Assembly: GCF_900156405.1 (NCBI RefSeq)
Contig: NZ_FTNN01000020.1
Location: forward strand, 1 to 54,430
DNA length: 54,430 nt
Direction of reading: 5' to 3'
Source: Shewanella morhuae
GTDB taxonomy: Bacteria > Pseudomonadota > Gammaproteobacteria > Enterobacterales > Shewanellaceae
Positions 7,836-17,372 of this stretch are shown here, one piece after another (position 1 is the first letter of the stretch; each line of letters begins with the position of its first letter). A program made the position numbers and the translations under genes. Under the pieces are notes generated by a model. That model saw only the letters and a program-made list of their open reading frames with translations. It was not told where the DNA came from and did not search any database.

Positions 7836-9509
7836 ATGTCTAATGTTTTGGGGTCTTACGCGTTAGGGCTGGATTATGGCTCTGATTCTGTTCGCGCATT
7901 ATTGGTTGATACACAAAGCGGCGCTGAAGTTGCCACCAATGTGGTGTACTACCCGCGCTGGAAAAAGGGATTGTATTGTGTCCCTGCTAAAAATCAATTT
8001 AGGCAACATCCTTTAGATTACATTGAAAGTTTAATTGAAGTTGTGCAAGGACTTTGGGCTAAAGCACCAGCAGGCTCAGCAGCAAACGTTTGCGGTTTAA
8101 GCTTTGATACGACAGGTTCAACACCGATTGCAGTTGATGAAGCGGGAGTTGCATTAGCGCTTAAAGAAGAATTTGCATCTAATCCAAATGCGATGTTTTT
8201 ACTGTGGAAAGACCATAGTGCGCTTCTTGAAGCCCAGCAAATTACTGCTGCCTCTAAAGTCGCGAAAGAAAATTACCTTAAATATGAAGGTGGTATTTAC
8301 TCCTCTGAGTGGTTCTGGGCTAAAGCATTATATGTACTGCGTCATGATACTGAAGTGAGACAAGCAGCTTACAGCTGGGTCGAGCACTGTGATTGGATCA
8401 CGGCATTAGTGACTGGCACAACTCACCCTAAGATATATAAGGCGGGTCGCTGCGCATCGGGGCATAAAGTGATGTGGCATGAGTCGTGGAACGGTTATCC
8501 GCCCAATGAATTTTTTGTTGCTATCGATCCATTACTGGATGGGGTTCGTGACCGTTTACCTATTGAAACCTGCACCTCTGATAAAGTCTGCGGCGCCTTA
8601 ACCCCTGAGTGGGCAGCCAATCTTGGACTATCAACCGACGTTATTGTGTCGTTTGGCGCGTTCGATTGTCACGCGGGAGCTGTGGGTGCCAATGTAAAGG
8701 AAGGCGTACTCACTAAAGTGATGGGTACGTCGACTTGCGATATCACAGTTGCGAGCTATGAAGATATTGGCGAGCGCTGTATTAAAGGCATTTGTGGTCA
8801 AGTCGATGGTTCAGTCATGCCCGGTATGATAGGTCTTGAGGCAGGGCAATCCGCCTTTGGCGACCTATATGCTTGGTTTAAGGATCTCACCACCTGGCCA
8901 ATTAAACACATCAATACTTCGGCATTATTTGACGCAGAAGTAAAAGCGAAACTGATTGCCCAGCTCGAAGATGAAACCTTAATTGAACTGGGTAATGCTG
9001 CAGCAAATATTCCTGTGGGTGAAACGGGCATAGTCGCACTCGATTGGATTAACGGCCGCCGTACCCCAGATGCCGACCAATCGGTGTCTATGGCGATAAG
9101 CGGTTTAACCATGGGCAGCCACGCACCGCAAGTGTTTAAAGCCTTAGTCGAAGCCAGTGCCTACGGCGCTAGAGCCATCATCGAACGCTTTAAGGAAGAG
9201 GGCGTGCGCATCGATCAAGTCGTCACCATTGGTGGTATTTCTAAAAAGTCAGATTTCATCATGCAAACCTGCGCTGATGTGTGGAATTGTAATATCGACG
9301 TGCTGGAAAGCGAGCAAAGCTGCGCCTTGGGTGCTGCTATTTATGCCGCAACCGCTGCTGGCGTGTATCCCGATGTGTTAAGTGCTCAAGCTGTAATGGC
9401 CTCAAATGTCGCTAAAACCTATCAGCCAAATCCTGCCAATGCTGAAAAATACCAAGCGCTTTATCAAGCGTATTTAGCCCTAGGGCATTATGTGGATGGA
9501 GCGAAATAA
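7836..9509 (+). CDS. araB: Ribulokinase AraB
   Basis: 557 residues; phosphorylates L-ribulose to L-ribulose-5-phosphate with ATP in the cytoplasm, second step of the isomerase route. FGGY-kinase fold: N-terminal phosphate motif GLDYGSDSVRALLVD at about 11-25, LSFDTTGST at about 91, GAFDCHAGAVGAN and MGTSTCDI in the middle, and the C-terminal GGISKKSDFIMQ / CALGAAIYAA segments. Length is close to E. coli AraB (566). The ATG at 7836 is preferred over one at 7830 because GAGG then lies five bases upstream. First gene of araB-araD-araA; the downstream ATG of araD follows its stop by one base. Two operator copies precede it. Confidence 0.97.
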   Translation: MSNVLGSYALGLDYGSDSVRALLVDTQSGAEVATNVVYYPRWKKGLYCVPAKNQFRQHPLDYIESLIEVVQGLWAKAPAGSAANVCGLSFDTTGSTPIAVDEAGVALALKEEFASNPNAMFLLWKDHSALLEAQQITAASKVAKENYLKYEGGIYSSEWFWAKALYVLRHDTEVRQAAYSWVEHCDWITALVTGTTHPKIYKAGRCASGHKVMWHESWNGYPPNEFFVAIDPLLDGVRDRLPIETCTSDKVCGALTPEWAANLGLSTDVIVSFGAFDCHAGAVGANVKEGVLTKVMGTSTCDITVASYEDIGERCIKGICGQVDGSVMPGMIGLEAGQSAFGDLYAWFKDLTTWPIKHINTSALFDAEVKAKLIAQLEDETLIELGNAAANIPVGETGIVALDWINGRRTPDADQSVSMAISGLTMGSHAPQVFKALVEASAYGARAIIERFKEEGVRIDQVVTIGGISKKSDFIMQTCADVWNCNIDVLESEQSCALGAAIYAATAAGVYPDVLSAQAVMASNVAKTYQPNPANAEKYQALYQAYLALGHYVDGAK

Positions 9510-9510
9510 C

Positions 9511-10215
9511 ATGTCATTTCTTGAACTAAAACGTGAAGTTTATGAAGCCAACATGGAGCTTGAAAAACGCAACTTAGTGACTTACACCTTCGGTAATGTG
9601 TCACAAGTTGATCGCAAGCTTGGCGTGATTGGTATTAAGCCAAGTGGTGTGCCTTATGAGGATCTTAAGGTCGAAGATATTGTTATCGTCGATCTTGAAA
9701 ACCAGCTTGTCGAAGGGCGTTTACGCCCGTCATCCGACACAAAAACCCACACTTACTTATACCGCCAATGGCAGAGTATTGGCGGTATTACCCATACACA
9801 TTCTACTTATGCAACCGCATGGGCGCAGGCGCAAATCGCCATTCCTTGCTTGGGTACCACACAAGCCGATTATGTTTACGGTGAGATCCCATGCACTGCT
9901 GTGATGCGTGATGACCAAATCAGCCGCGATTATGAAGAAGAAACCGGCGTACAAATTCTCGATTGCTTTGCTGATAGAAATCCAAGCGAATCACCTATGG
10001 TGATTGTGGCAGGGCATGCGCCATTTACTTGGGGAGACAGCGCGGCAAAGTCGGTTTATCACGCCGTATTACTCGAAGAAATCGCGCGTATGGCTTATCT
10101 CACTAAAACCTTGTCGCCAAGTATTACGCCATTAAAGCAAGGGCTTATTGATAAGCATTATTTACGTAAGCACGGTAAAGACGCCTATTACGGCCAAAAT
10201 AGTCAAAGTAAATAG
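9511..10215 (+). CDS. araD: L-ribulose-5-phosphate 4-epimerase AraD
   Basis: 234 residues (E. coli enzyme 231). Converts L-ribulose-5-phosphate to D-xylulose-5-phosphate, which enters the pentose phosphate pathway. Class II aldolase/epimerase fold with zinc-binding histidines in ITHTHSTYATAW (about residue 95) and VAGHAPFTWG (about 171), and the phosphate-binding FGNVSQVDR segment near the N-terminus. The start at 9511 gives MSFLELKRE, matching the family; a frame from 9490 would overlap araB by 20 bases. Translationally coupled to araB. Confidence 0.97.
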   Translation: MSFLELKREVYEANMELEKRNLVTYTFGNVSQVDRKLGVIGIKPSGVPYEDLKVEDIVIVDLENQLVEGRLRPSSDTKTHTYLYRQWQSIGGITHTHSTYATAWAQAQIAIPCLGTTQADYVYGEIPCTAVMRDDQISRDYEEETGVQILDCFADRNPSESPMVIVAGHAPFTWGDSAAKSVYHAVLLEEIARMAYLTKTLSPSITPLKQGLIDKHYLRKHGKDAYYGQNSQSK

Positions 10216-10263
10216 TGTTTCACGTTAGCTGGATCATCAAATTTATAGGGTAGAGAGAACAAT

Positions 10264-11766
10264 ATGAAAGCATTCAAACAAAAGCAGGTGTGGTTTGTTA
10301 CCGGTTCGCAAGATTTATACGGGCCAAAAGTGTTAGAGCAAGTGGCGAAAAACAGTGAGCAAATTGTTCATGGTTTTAATCAGTCAGATGCGATTTCAAT
10401 GGAAGTGGTGTACAAACCTACCGTTAAATCTCCTCGCGAAATTTACGCTGTTTGCCAAGCGGCTAACAGTGATGAGAATTGTGTGGGCGTTATCCTATGG
10501 ATGCACACTTTCTCTCCAGCCAAAATGTGGATCGCGGGTTTAAATGAACTCAGCAAACCCTTTATGCATTTACATACTCAGTTTAATGCCGAGCTGCCTT
10601 GGGCCGACATTAATATGAACTACATGAACACCCACCAAAGTGCCCATGGTTGCCGTGAGTTTGGTTATATTGGCACCCGTATGCGTAAAGAACGCAAAGT
10701 GGTTGTCGGTCATTGGCAAACAAACGATGTACAAGCCCAAGTGGACGACTGGTGCCGCGCTGCAGCGGGTTGGAACGAAAGCCAAAATCTTCGTATTGCT
10801 CGCTTTGGTGACAACATGCGCCAGGTGGCGGTCACCGAAGGTGATAAGGTAGCGGCGCAAATTCAATTCGGCTACGAAGTGCATGCCTACAGTTTAGGTG
10901 AGCTAAATGATGCAATTAATGCCATTAGCGAAAATGATATCAGCGCTCAAATCGACCGCTATGCGAGTGAATATATCATCAGCAATGAGTTATTTAACGA
11001 TGAATACCAACTCGATCGCCTAAGAAAAGAAGCACAAATCGAACTGGGCTTAAGCCAATTCTTAACAGATGGCGAGTTTGGTGCGTTTACTAACTGCTTT
11101 GAAAACCTAACCGGCATGACTGGCTTACCTGGGTTAGCGACACAACGTTTGATGGCAAATGGCATTGGTTATGGTGGTGAAGGCGATTGGAAAACTGCGG
11201 CTATGGTTCGTATCATGAAAGTCATGGGCCAAGGCCGCAGCGGTGGTACTTCCTTTATGGAAGATTACACCTATAACTTTGGCGTGACAGACCAAGTGCT
11301 CGGCGCGCACATGCTAGAAGTATGTCCGTCTATTGCCGCCGCTAAACCACGTTTAGAAGTACACCGTCATACAATCGGTGTGCGCTGCGATGTACCGCGT
11401 TTACTGTTTACTGGTAAAGCTGGGCCTGCGATTAACGTATCGACAATCGATCTTGGTAACCGTTTCCGTATTATTCTCAATGAATTAGATACTGTAACGC
11501 CACCACAAGAATTGCCAAATCTGCCAGTGGCTTCGGCACTGTGGGAGCCGCGTCCAAATCTGTCGATAGCAGCAGCTGCATGGATCCACGCGGGCGGCGC
11601 GCATCACTCAGCTTATAGCCAAGCGATTAGCACTGATAACATAGTCGACTTTGCGGAAATGGCGGGAGCAGAGCTGGTGATCATTGATGCTGATACTAAA
11701 ATACGTCAGTTTAAAAATGAGCTTCGTCAAAATTCCGTATATTACGGTCTAGCAAGAGGGCTATAA
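10264..11766 (+). CDS. araA: L-arabinose isomerase AraA
   Basis: 500 residues, same length as the E. coli enzyme. Manganese-dependent isomerisation of L-arabinose to L-ribulose, first step of the isomerase route. The metal ligands are all in place: Glu in GGEGDWKTAAM (about 306), Glu in SFMEDYTYNF (about 333), His in VHRHTIGVRC (about 350) and His in WIHAGGAHHSAY (about 450). Third gene of the operon, 48 bp after araD with a clear GTAGAGAG ribosome site. A strong terminator follows at 11783, so araBDA is a closed unit. Confidence 0.97.
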   Translation: MKAFKQKQVWFVTGSQDLYGPKVLEQVAKNSEQIVHGFNQSDAISMEVVYKPTVKSPREIYAVCQAANSDENCVGVILWMHTFSPAKMWIAGLNELSKPFMHLHTQFNAELPWADINMNYMNTHQSAHGCREFGYIGTRMRKERKVVVGHWQTNDVQAQVDDWCRAAAGWNESQNLRIARFGDNMRQVAVTEGDKVAAQIQFGYEVHAYSLGELNDAINAISENDISAQIDRYASEYIISNELFNDEYQLDRLRKEAQIELGLSQFLTDGEFGAFTNCFENLTGMTGLPGLATQRLMANGIGYGGEGDWKTAAMVRIMKVMGQGRSGGTSFMEDYTYNFGVTDQVLGAHMLEVCPSIAAAKPRLEVHRHTIGVRCDVPRLLFTGKAGPAINVSTIDLGNRFRIILNELDTVTPPQELPNLPVASALWEPRPNLSIAAAAWIHAGGAHHSAYSQAISTDNIVDFAEMAGAELVIIDADTKIRQFKNELRQNSVYYGLARGL

Positions 11767-11782
11767 TCGCTCACTTAATAGT

Positions 11783-11810
11783 GAAAAGCCGCCTAAGGGC
11801 GGCTTTTCAA
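11783..11810 (+). terminator. Rho-independent terminator after araA
   Basis: Perfect 10-bp stem AAAAGCCGCC / GGCGGCTTTT with a TAAG loop, 17 bp after the araA stop. Confidence 0.85.
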
Positions 11811-11888
11811 TTTATGCACAATATGTGTAAATTTCAGATGAATTTAACCCGTTAATTTGTTTCAGTCCTAAAAGGTTGGGAAAGCAAT

Positions 11889-12503
11889 ATGTACGCAGAT
11901 TTTGATGGCATTATTTTCGATATGGACGGCACCTTAGTCGATAGCGGTCAGCTACATGAGCAAGCTTGGCGACAAACATTAACTCACTTCGGCATCCCTA
12001 TTGATGGCCCATTAATGCGCTCCTTAGCAGGTGTGCCAACAATTGGCACGCTTGAGATCTTAGTTACCCATTTTGGTGTTACGCCGACCGCTACATATGA
12101 AGCCATAAATGAGTATAAAGAAGCATTAGTTCGTGAAACTATGCATCTCTATGTTAAGCCAACCCGTCTGGCCGAATTTGCCAAGCAAAATAAGGGCAAA
12201 CGCCCAATGGCAGTAGGCACGGGCGCTTATACCCAAGAAGCGGTGGAGATTTTAACTCTGTGCGATTTACTCGACTTAGTCGACTATGTAGTCGGAGCCG
12301 ACCAAGTTACAGCCCCCAAACCCGCACCAGATACGTTTTTGCGCTGCGCCGAGTTGATGGGGATTGCGCCTGAGCGTTGTATCGTGTTTGAAGATGCCAA
12401 AGCAGGTATTCAAGCGGCACAATCTGCAGGCATGTTTGTGGTCGATGTCTTGAGCGATTTTGATATAAAAAATGATTATTTTCTAACAGAGTCACCCTGC
12501 TAA
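11889..12503 (+). CDS. HAD-superfamily sugar phosphatase / phosphoglucomutase-like
   Basis: 204 residues. HAD motif I FDMDGTLVDS at about 9-18, motif II VGTGAY at about 107, motif III Lys in APKPAPDTF and motif IV IVFEDAKAGIQAAQSAG; a small helical cap lies between motifs I and II. This is the YqaB / beta-phosphoglucomutase-like group, soluble and Mg-dependent. It sits alone between the araA terminator and araR, with no operator match of its own. A housekeeping role for the pathway, such as removing dead-end or excess sugar phosphates, is reasonable but unproven. Confidence 0.85.
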   Translation: MYADFDGIIFDMDGTLVDSGQLHEQAWRQTLTHFGIPIDGPLMRSLAGVPTIGTLEILVTHFGVTPTATYEAINEYKEALVRETMHLYVKPTRLAEFAKQNKGKRPMAVGTGAYTQEAVEILTLCDLLDLVDYVVGADQVTAPKPAPDTFLRCAELMGIAPERCIVFEDAKAGIQAAQSAGMFVVDVLSDFDIKNDYFLTESPC

Positions 12504-12680
12504 AAGCGGTTAAATACTGGTTAAAAATAAGCCGTCGCAGGCAAACTCAAGCCGCTATTAGCAGCCTTACAATGTAAAGCAAAGCATAATCACTGAATAA
12601 CGGCGAAAGGGTGAATTAGCGTGAAACTCTCATAAATTCTTGGCTTTATGACAAATTACCTGTTACGTTTTTAAGGAAAG

Positions 12681-12695
12681 GTAGTATCATAACAT
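12681..12695 (+). promoter_or_regulatory. Putative AraR operator before araR (weaker)
   Basis: GTAGTATCATAACAT has a perfect left half of the 15-mer and fits 9 of 12 fixed positions (10 of 12 of the fully symmetric form GTAnTATnATAnTAC). It lies 71 bp before the araR start, so autoregulation is suggested. Its core GTATCATAAC recurs as GTATGATAAC at 34669 and 41894. Confidence 0.5.
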
Positions 12696-12766
12696 TTGAT
12701 CAATTTCGGCTTTTTAGCGAGTTATTTTAGATTCTGTTCGGCTATATCGAGACATAAGAGGACGCA

Positions 12767-13483
12767 ATGGCAAATCAGGCAAACAACCGACCACAGAATA
12801 TCCACAACTGGGTAGCAAGCGAACTTGGCTCGCGTATTGTTGGCGGATTTTATGCACCTGGTGAATATATTCCCAATGAGAACACCATTTGTGAAGAACT
12901 TGAAGTGTCTCGTACTTCGCTCAGAGAAGCATTTAAGGTGCTTACTGCAAAGGGCTTAATTGAATCGCGTCCTAAATTGGGCACGCGTATTCGCGAACGC
13001 CGCCATTGGAACATGTTCGATCCCGTTATGTTAAATTGGTTTTCTCAATCTAAACCTTCACCTGAGTTTTACACCTCTCTGTATGAGATCCGTGAAGTAT
13101 TTGAACCCGCGGCAGCGGAACTTGCTGCTAAAAAACGTACCCCAGCGCAACTGGAAATAATTGCTGCTGCGTATGCCAAGATGGAAACGGCGCAAGTGGG
13201 CACTGATGAAGTGTATACCTCGGATATTGACTTCCACATGGCAATTTTAGATGCGACCAATAATGAGTTTATGGTCTCATTAGGTGTCTCTATTCAGTCG
13301 GCTTTACTCGAAATATTTAGATTGAGTAGTACCATTCAAGATGATTTCCTCGAATCTTTGCCTGGCCATAAAGCTATTTATACTGCGATTGAAGCAGGGG
13401 ACAGCGAGCGTGCCAAAGCAGAAATGAATAAACTGCTCTCTACCTCCCAAGATACGCTAAAGAAGAATATCGAGCACAAATAG
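12767..13483 (+). CDS. araR: GntR-family (FadR/FCD) regulator, probable AraR
   Basis: 238 residues: winged helix-turn-helix at about 10-75 (ELEVSRTSLREAFKVL, GLIESRPKLGTRI) and an all-helical FCD ligand domain at about 95-225 with metal-site residues such as SDIDFHMAI. FCD regulators bind sugar acids, sugars or phosphates. It stands beside araBDA, faces a recurring near-palindrome before most units of the locus, and is unlike the AraC-type activator of enteric bacteria. The inferred role is repressor of the arabinose/arabinan genes, relieved by arabinose or a pathway intermediate. Transcribed alone; a bidirectional terminator follows. Confidence 0.85.
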   Translation: MANQANNRPQNIHNWVASELGSRIVGGFYAPGEYIPNENTICEELEVSRTSLREAFKVLTAKGLIESRPKLGTRIRERRHWNMFDPVMLNWFSQSKPSPEFYTSLYEIREVFEPAAAELAAKKRTPAQLEIIAAAYAKMETAQVGTDEVYTSDIDFHMAILDATNNEFMVSLGVSIQSALLEIFRLSSTIQDDFLESLPGHKAIYTAIEAGDSERAKAEMNKLLSTSQDTLKKNIEHK

Positions 13484-13510
13484 CATCACGCACATGCTTT
13501 GTGAAGAACA

Positions 13511-13548
13511 AAAAAAGGTGATCCGATATTCGGCTCACCTTTTTGTTT
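13511..13548. terminator. Bidirectional terminator between araR and GH43
   Basis: Stem AAAAAGGTGA / TCACCTTTTT extended by CCGA/TCGG pairs around a short loop, with A- and T-runs on the two sides. It serves araR (+) and the convergent GH43 gene (-). Confidence 0.85.
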
Positions 13549-13578
13549 CTGCAACTGTTTTCGCACCATATAGTAGTA

Positions 13579-14502
13579 TTACTGCGCCGAGATGATCCCT
13601 TCTGTTGTCATCTGAATACGCTTAATTGTGCCATCTTGATTGTAATAAAGTGGGTCGATGGCAACAGTTCGTCTAAACTCGCCACCGCCATTTTGTGACG
13701 CGCCAGTATGGTAAATAAAGTAAGATTTACCTTTAAATTCAATAATAGCCTGATGATTTGTCGGTGAGTTTCCCGCCACTTCATTTAGGATACCTTGGTA
13801 CTTCCACGGGCCTTTTATATTATCGCTGGTCGCGTAGGCTATTTTTTCGGGGAAACCTGAGGCATAAGAAAGGTAATAGGTTTTATCCTTTTTATGTACC
13901 CATAGCGCTTCGGTGAAATTAGGCACATCGATAGTGTGAATTGGGCCATCAAGTTCGATCATATTAGACTTTAGCTTGGCGTAACGAGGCTTTGAGTTAC
14001 CCCAAAAAATATAAGCCTGTTTGTCATCATCAATAAATACTGCAGGGTCGATATCATCCCAATCGATGTCAGTATCTGTGGTCATATCATTGGTGATAAG
14101 TGCCGTACCACGCGCATCTTTAAAAGGACCTAATGGGCTGTTGGCAACAGCTACACCAATTGCAAAGCCATTAATTGTGGCGTGCCTTGCAGTAACATAC
14201 CAATAAAACTTACCTTCTTTTTCAATTACATGGCTTGCCCAAGCATCGCCTTTGGCCCAACTAAAATCCTTAACGGCTAACTTACTGCCGTGTTCAGTCC
14301 AATTGAGCATGTCCTTTGAGCTAAAGACCAGCCAATCGTGCATCTCAAAGAAGGTTTTGTTGTCTTTGGCCACATCATGTCCCGTATATAGGTACACAGT
14401 ATCCTGATGGACAATAGCGGCAGGATCAGCGGTAAACACTGGATTAGCCGCAAATGCCGCCGAATTGAATACTAAACAAATACTCAAAAGTGCCTTTTTC
14501 AT
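13579..14502 (-). CDS. Secreted GH43 glycoside hydrolase (arabinofuranosidase/xylosidase type)
   Basis: 307 residues from the ATG at 14500-14502 (AGAGGAATT just upstream); a longer frame to 14526 is less likely. Sec signal peptide at about 1-18 (MKKALLSICLVFNSAAFA). Single five-bladed propeller with the GH43 acid residues visible: Asp in FTADPAAIV, Asp in DWDDIDPAVF and Glu in NFTEALWVHK. Acts in the periplasm or outside, probably trimming arabinose side chains or ends; exact specificity is open. Divergent from the dehydratase operon, with an operator 28 bp before its start, so it is co-regulated with arabinose catabolism. Confidence 0.88.
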   Translation of the reverse strand: MKKALLSICLVFNSAAFAANPVFTADPAAIVHQDTVYLYTGHDVAKDNKTFFEMHDWLVFSSKDMLNWTEHGSKLAVKDFSWAKGDAWASHVIEKEGKFYWYVTARHATINGFAIGVAVANSPLGPFKDARGTALITNDMTTDTDIDWDDIDPAVFIDDDKQAYIFWGNSKPRYAKLKSNMIELDGPIHTIDVPNFTEALWVHKKDKTYYLSYASGFPEKIAYATSDNIKGPWKYQGILNEVAGNSPTNHQAIIEFKGKSYFIYHTGASQNGGGEFRRTVAIDPLYYNQDGTIKRIQMTTEGIISAQ

Positions 14503-14530
14503 AATTCCTCTATTGTTTTTTGACATTTTA

Positions 14531-14545
14531 GTATTATAGTAATAC
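14531..14545. promoter_or_regulatory. Putative AraR operator in the GH43 / dehydratase divergent promoter
   Basis: GTATTATAGTAATAC fits all 12 fixed positions of GTAnTATnGTAnTAC. It lies 28 bp from the minus-strand GH43 start and 158 bp from the dehydratase start, so it can control both units. Confidence 0.65.
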
Positions 14546-14703
14546 CAATACTTTTACCCACTAGCAATCTTTAAAGCGCAAATGATTAACGACTGTCTTT
14601 TGCTACTTTGGACGAGGGCAGAGCGGCATACAGTGACGAGGTGAGTGCCAACGCGGTACGAGTGCATTCACTAACGCCAAGATTGTTAAAACGAAGGTGT
14701 AAA

Positions 14704-16437
14704 ATGAATAATAAAAAAATAAAAGCACTTCGTTCGGCGAGTTGGTTTGGGAGTGATGACAAAAATGGTTTTATGTATCGCAGCTGGATGAAAAACCAAG
14801 GCATACCCGAGCATCATTTTCAAAATAAACCGGTGATCGGCATCTGTAACACTTGGTCAGAGCTCACACCCTGTAACGGCCATCTGCGCGATTTAGCACA
14901 AAGGGTCAAAAACGGTATACGTGAGGCCGGCGGAATACCGGTTGAATTCCCGGTATTTTCCAATGGCGAATCCAATTTACGCCCAAGCGCAATGCTGACA
15001 CGTAACTTAGCGGCAATGGATACTGAAGAAGCGATACGCGGTAATCCGATAGATGGTGTTGTCTTGTTAGTTGGCTGCGATAAAACCACTCCCGCATTAT
15101 TGATGGGCGCTGCTAGTTGTAATTTGCCGACAATAGTCGTCACTGGCGGGCCTATGCTCAACGGCAAGCATAAGGGTAAAGATGTTGGCTCAGGCACTTT
15201 AGTCTGGGAAATGCATCAAGAGTATAAAGCGGGCAATATCAGTCTGGCCGAGTTTATGAATGCTGAAGCCGATATGTCCCGCTCAACGGGTACTTGTAAC
15301 ACCATGGGCACCGCATCCACTATGGCTTGCATGGTCGAAAGTTTAGGCGCCAGTTTACCGCAAAATGCTGCTATTCCAGCCGTCGATTCACGGCGTAATG
15401 TGTTAGCCCACATGTCTGGTATGCGTATTGTCGATATGGTTCATGAAGATTTAACGCTGTCGAAAGTATTAACTCGCGAGGCATTTATCAATGCGATAAA
15501 AACTAATGCGGCGATTGGCGGTTCGACTAATGCGGTGATCCATTTGAAAGCAATTGCGGGTCGAATGGGGGTTGAATTGTCACTAGACGATTGGTCATAC
15601 GGCTACGATGTGCCTACCATTGTCAATCTTAAACCTTCAGGTCAGTACTTGATGGAAGATTTTTACTATGCGGGTGGTTTGTCGGCTGTATTAAAGCAAC
15701 TGTTTGATCATGATTTATTGAATAAAGATACGCTAACGGTGAACGGACAAACCTTGTGGTTCAATGTGATGGATGCACCTTGCTATAACACCGAGGTCAT
15801 CATGAGCATAGATGCGCCTTTAGTTGAAAATGGCGGTATTCGCATATTAAGAGGAAATCTTGCTCCCCGTGGCGCCGTGATAAAGCCTTCGGCGGCAAGT
15901 CCACATTTAATGAAACACAGCGGTAAAGCGGTGGTTTTTGAGAGTTTTGATGATTACAACGCCCGTATCAACTCCCCAGAACTGGATATTGATGAAACCA
16001 GTATTATGGTACTAAAAAATTGTGGCCCTAAGGGATATCCAGGAATGGCAGAAGTCGGCAATATGGGGTTGCCTCCTAAACTATTGAAAAAAGGCATTAA
16101 AGATATGGTTAGGATCTCAGATGCGCGCATGAGTGGCACCGCATTTGGTACGGTAGTCTTGCATGTTGCGCCCGAAGCACAGGATTTAGGTCCCTTAGCC
16201 GCAGTGCAAAATGGCGATGTGATCACGCTTGATACCTTTGCAGGAGTTTTACAACTTGAGATCAGTGATGACGAGTTAGCTAACCGATTGGCCAAATTAA
16301 CATCAGTTCAAATAATTCACACTAGCAGTGGTTATCTCTCTATTTTTAAGGAACGAGTACTGCAAGCGGATGAAGGTTGTGATTTTGATTTTCTAGTCGG
16401 ATGTCGAGGTGCTGATATTCCGGCACATTCCCATTAA
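14704..16437 (+). CDS. IlvD/Edd-family sugar-acid dehydratase, probable L-arabonate dehydratase
   Basis: 577 residues from the ATG at 14704; a frame from 14608 would need TTG. Fe-S-cluster cysteines are in place: NTWSELTPCNGH (about 55), LVGCDKTTPA (about 123) and STGTCNTMGTAS (about 196). Length and the start of the mature sequence fit pentonate dehydratases such as Azospirillum L-arabonate dehydratase rather than IlvD or Edd. It would convert L-arabonate to 2-keto-3-deoxy-L-arabonate in the cytoplasm. First gene of an operon with the XylB-like dehydrogenase, mutarotase and ABC importer. D-xylonate or another pentonate remains a possible substrate. Confidence 0.85.
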   Translation: MNNKKIKALRSASWFGSDDKNGFMYRSWMKNQGIPEHHFQNKPVIGICNTWSELTPCNGHLRDLAQRVKNGIREAGGIPVEFPVFSNGESNLRPSAMLTRNLAAMDTEEAIRGNPIDGVVLLVGCDKTTPALLMGAASCNLPTIVVTGGPMLNGKHKGKDVGSGTLVWEMHQEYKAGNISLAEFMNAEADMSRSTGTCNTMGTASTMACMVESLGASLPQNAAIPAVDSRRNVLAHMSGMRIVDMVHEDLTLSKVLTREAFINAIKTNAAIGGSTNAVIHLKAIAGRMGVELSLDDWSYGYDVPTIVNLKPSGQYLMEDFYYAGGLSAVLKQLFDHDLLNKDTLTVNGQTLWFNVMDAPCYNTEVIMSIDAPLVENGGIRILRGNLAPRGAVIKPSAASPHLMKHSGKAVVFESFDDYNARINSPELDIDETSIMVLKNCGPKGYPGMAEVGNMGLPPKLLKKGIKDMVRISDARMSGTAFGTVVLHVAPEAQDLGPLAAVQNGDVITLDTFAGVLQLEISDDELANRLAKLTSVQIIHTSSGYLSIFKERVLQADEGCDFDFLVGCRGADIPAHSH

Positions 16438-16497
16438 ACATGGGAGCTTTTTCTTTTATAATAAAACCAAATAACTATTTTAAAAAAAGGTTGAGTT

Positions 16498-17268
16498 ATG
16501 AAGTTGAGTAATCAGTACCCGAGTTTAAAAAGAAAAACCATTTTTATTAGTGGTGGTGGTACGGGTATTGGCGCCTGTCTAGTGAGATCTTTTTTAGATC
16601 AGGGCGCGAAAGTTGCTTTTGTCGATATCCTTAATGATGAGTCAAATCAACTTGTTAACAAATTATTAGCCCACTATGCTGATGCAGTATTAAAATTTTA
16701 TCTCTGTGATTTAGTTGATATTGAGGCACTAAAAACAGTGTTAGCACAGGTAGAGCAAGATCTAGGGCCGATTTCAGTTTTAATCAATAATGCCGCCTGC
16801 GATCAACGCCATAGTATCGACGAAGTGACGCCCGAGTATTGGGACCACTGCCTAAATACCAATTTACGACATTATTTTTTTGCTGTTCAAGCTGTTAGAC
16901 AGCAAATGCAGCGACTCGGTGGTGGTTCAGTGATCAACTTAGGCTCAATGAGTTGGCATAATCGTCAGTCTGGTATGGCGGGCTATACCGCCTCCAAAGC
17001 TGGCGCTATGGGCCTTACCCGAGGACTTGCCGCTGATTTAGGTAAAGATAAAATTAGGATTAATACCCTAACGCCAGGTTGGGTGATGACTCAACGTCAA
17101 TTAACTCACTGGATAGATAAAGATACGGCAAAACATATCGAAGATAACCAATGTATCAAAGACTATGTCATGCCAGAAGATATTGCAGCCATGGCATTAT
17201 TTTTGGCTTCAGATGATAGCAAACACTGCACTGCACAAAACTTTATTGTCGATGGTGGTTGGATTTAG
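16498..17268 (+). CDS. SDR sugar 1-dehydrogenase (XylB / L-arabinose dehydrogenase type)
   Basis: 256 residues. Cofactor motif SGGGTGIGA at about 19-27, an acidic DIL segment at the end of strand 2 (NAD preference), NNAAC instead of NNAG, catalytic Ser in LGSMSW, and YTASK. The conserved YPSLK start, DQRH, LNTNLRHYFF, GSMSWH, AAQ/NQCIKxxVMPE and the FxVDGGW end match Caulobacter D-xylose/L-arabinose 1-dehydrogenase closely by eye. It would oxidise L-arabinopyranose or furanose to the lactone. It sits 60 bp after the dehydratase and directly before the mutarotase, completing the first steps of an oxidative pentose pathway. Confidence 0.87.
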   Translation: MKLSNQYPSLKRKTIFISGGGTGIGACLVRSFLDQGAKVAFVDILNDESNQLVNKLLAHYADAVLKFYLCDLVDIEALKTVLAQVEQDLGPISVLINNAACDQRHSIDEVTPEYWDHCLNTNLRHYFFAVQAVRQQMQRLGGGSVINLGSMSWHNRQSGMAGYTASKAGAMGLTRGLAADLGKDKIRINTLTPGWVMTQRQLTHWIDKDTAKHIEDNQCIKDYVMPEDIAAMALFLASDDSKHCTAQNFIVDGGWI

Positions 17269-17372
17269 TCATTAACAATAAAGTTTGTGGTTCATTAAGT
17301 CGTTATTTAATACGCATGAATACGTCAGGAGTGCTTAAAAGACTTAACCCAATAAAAGGTAATATTATTGTT

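Noticed and set aside
13567..13581. Another TAGTAGTATTAC stretch at the 3' end of the GH43 gene
   Set aside because: It shares only the left half of the 15-mer, lies at a gene end and controls no start codon.
17259..17372. Longer mutarotase reading frame overlapping the SDR gene
   Set aside because: The extra 38 residues are not family-like and the length would exceed GalM; internal ATG 17373 fits better.
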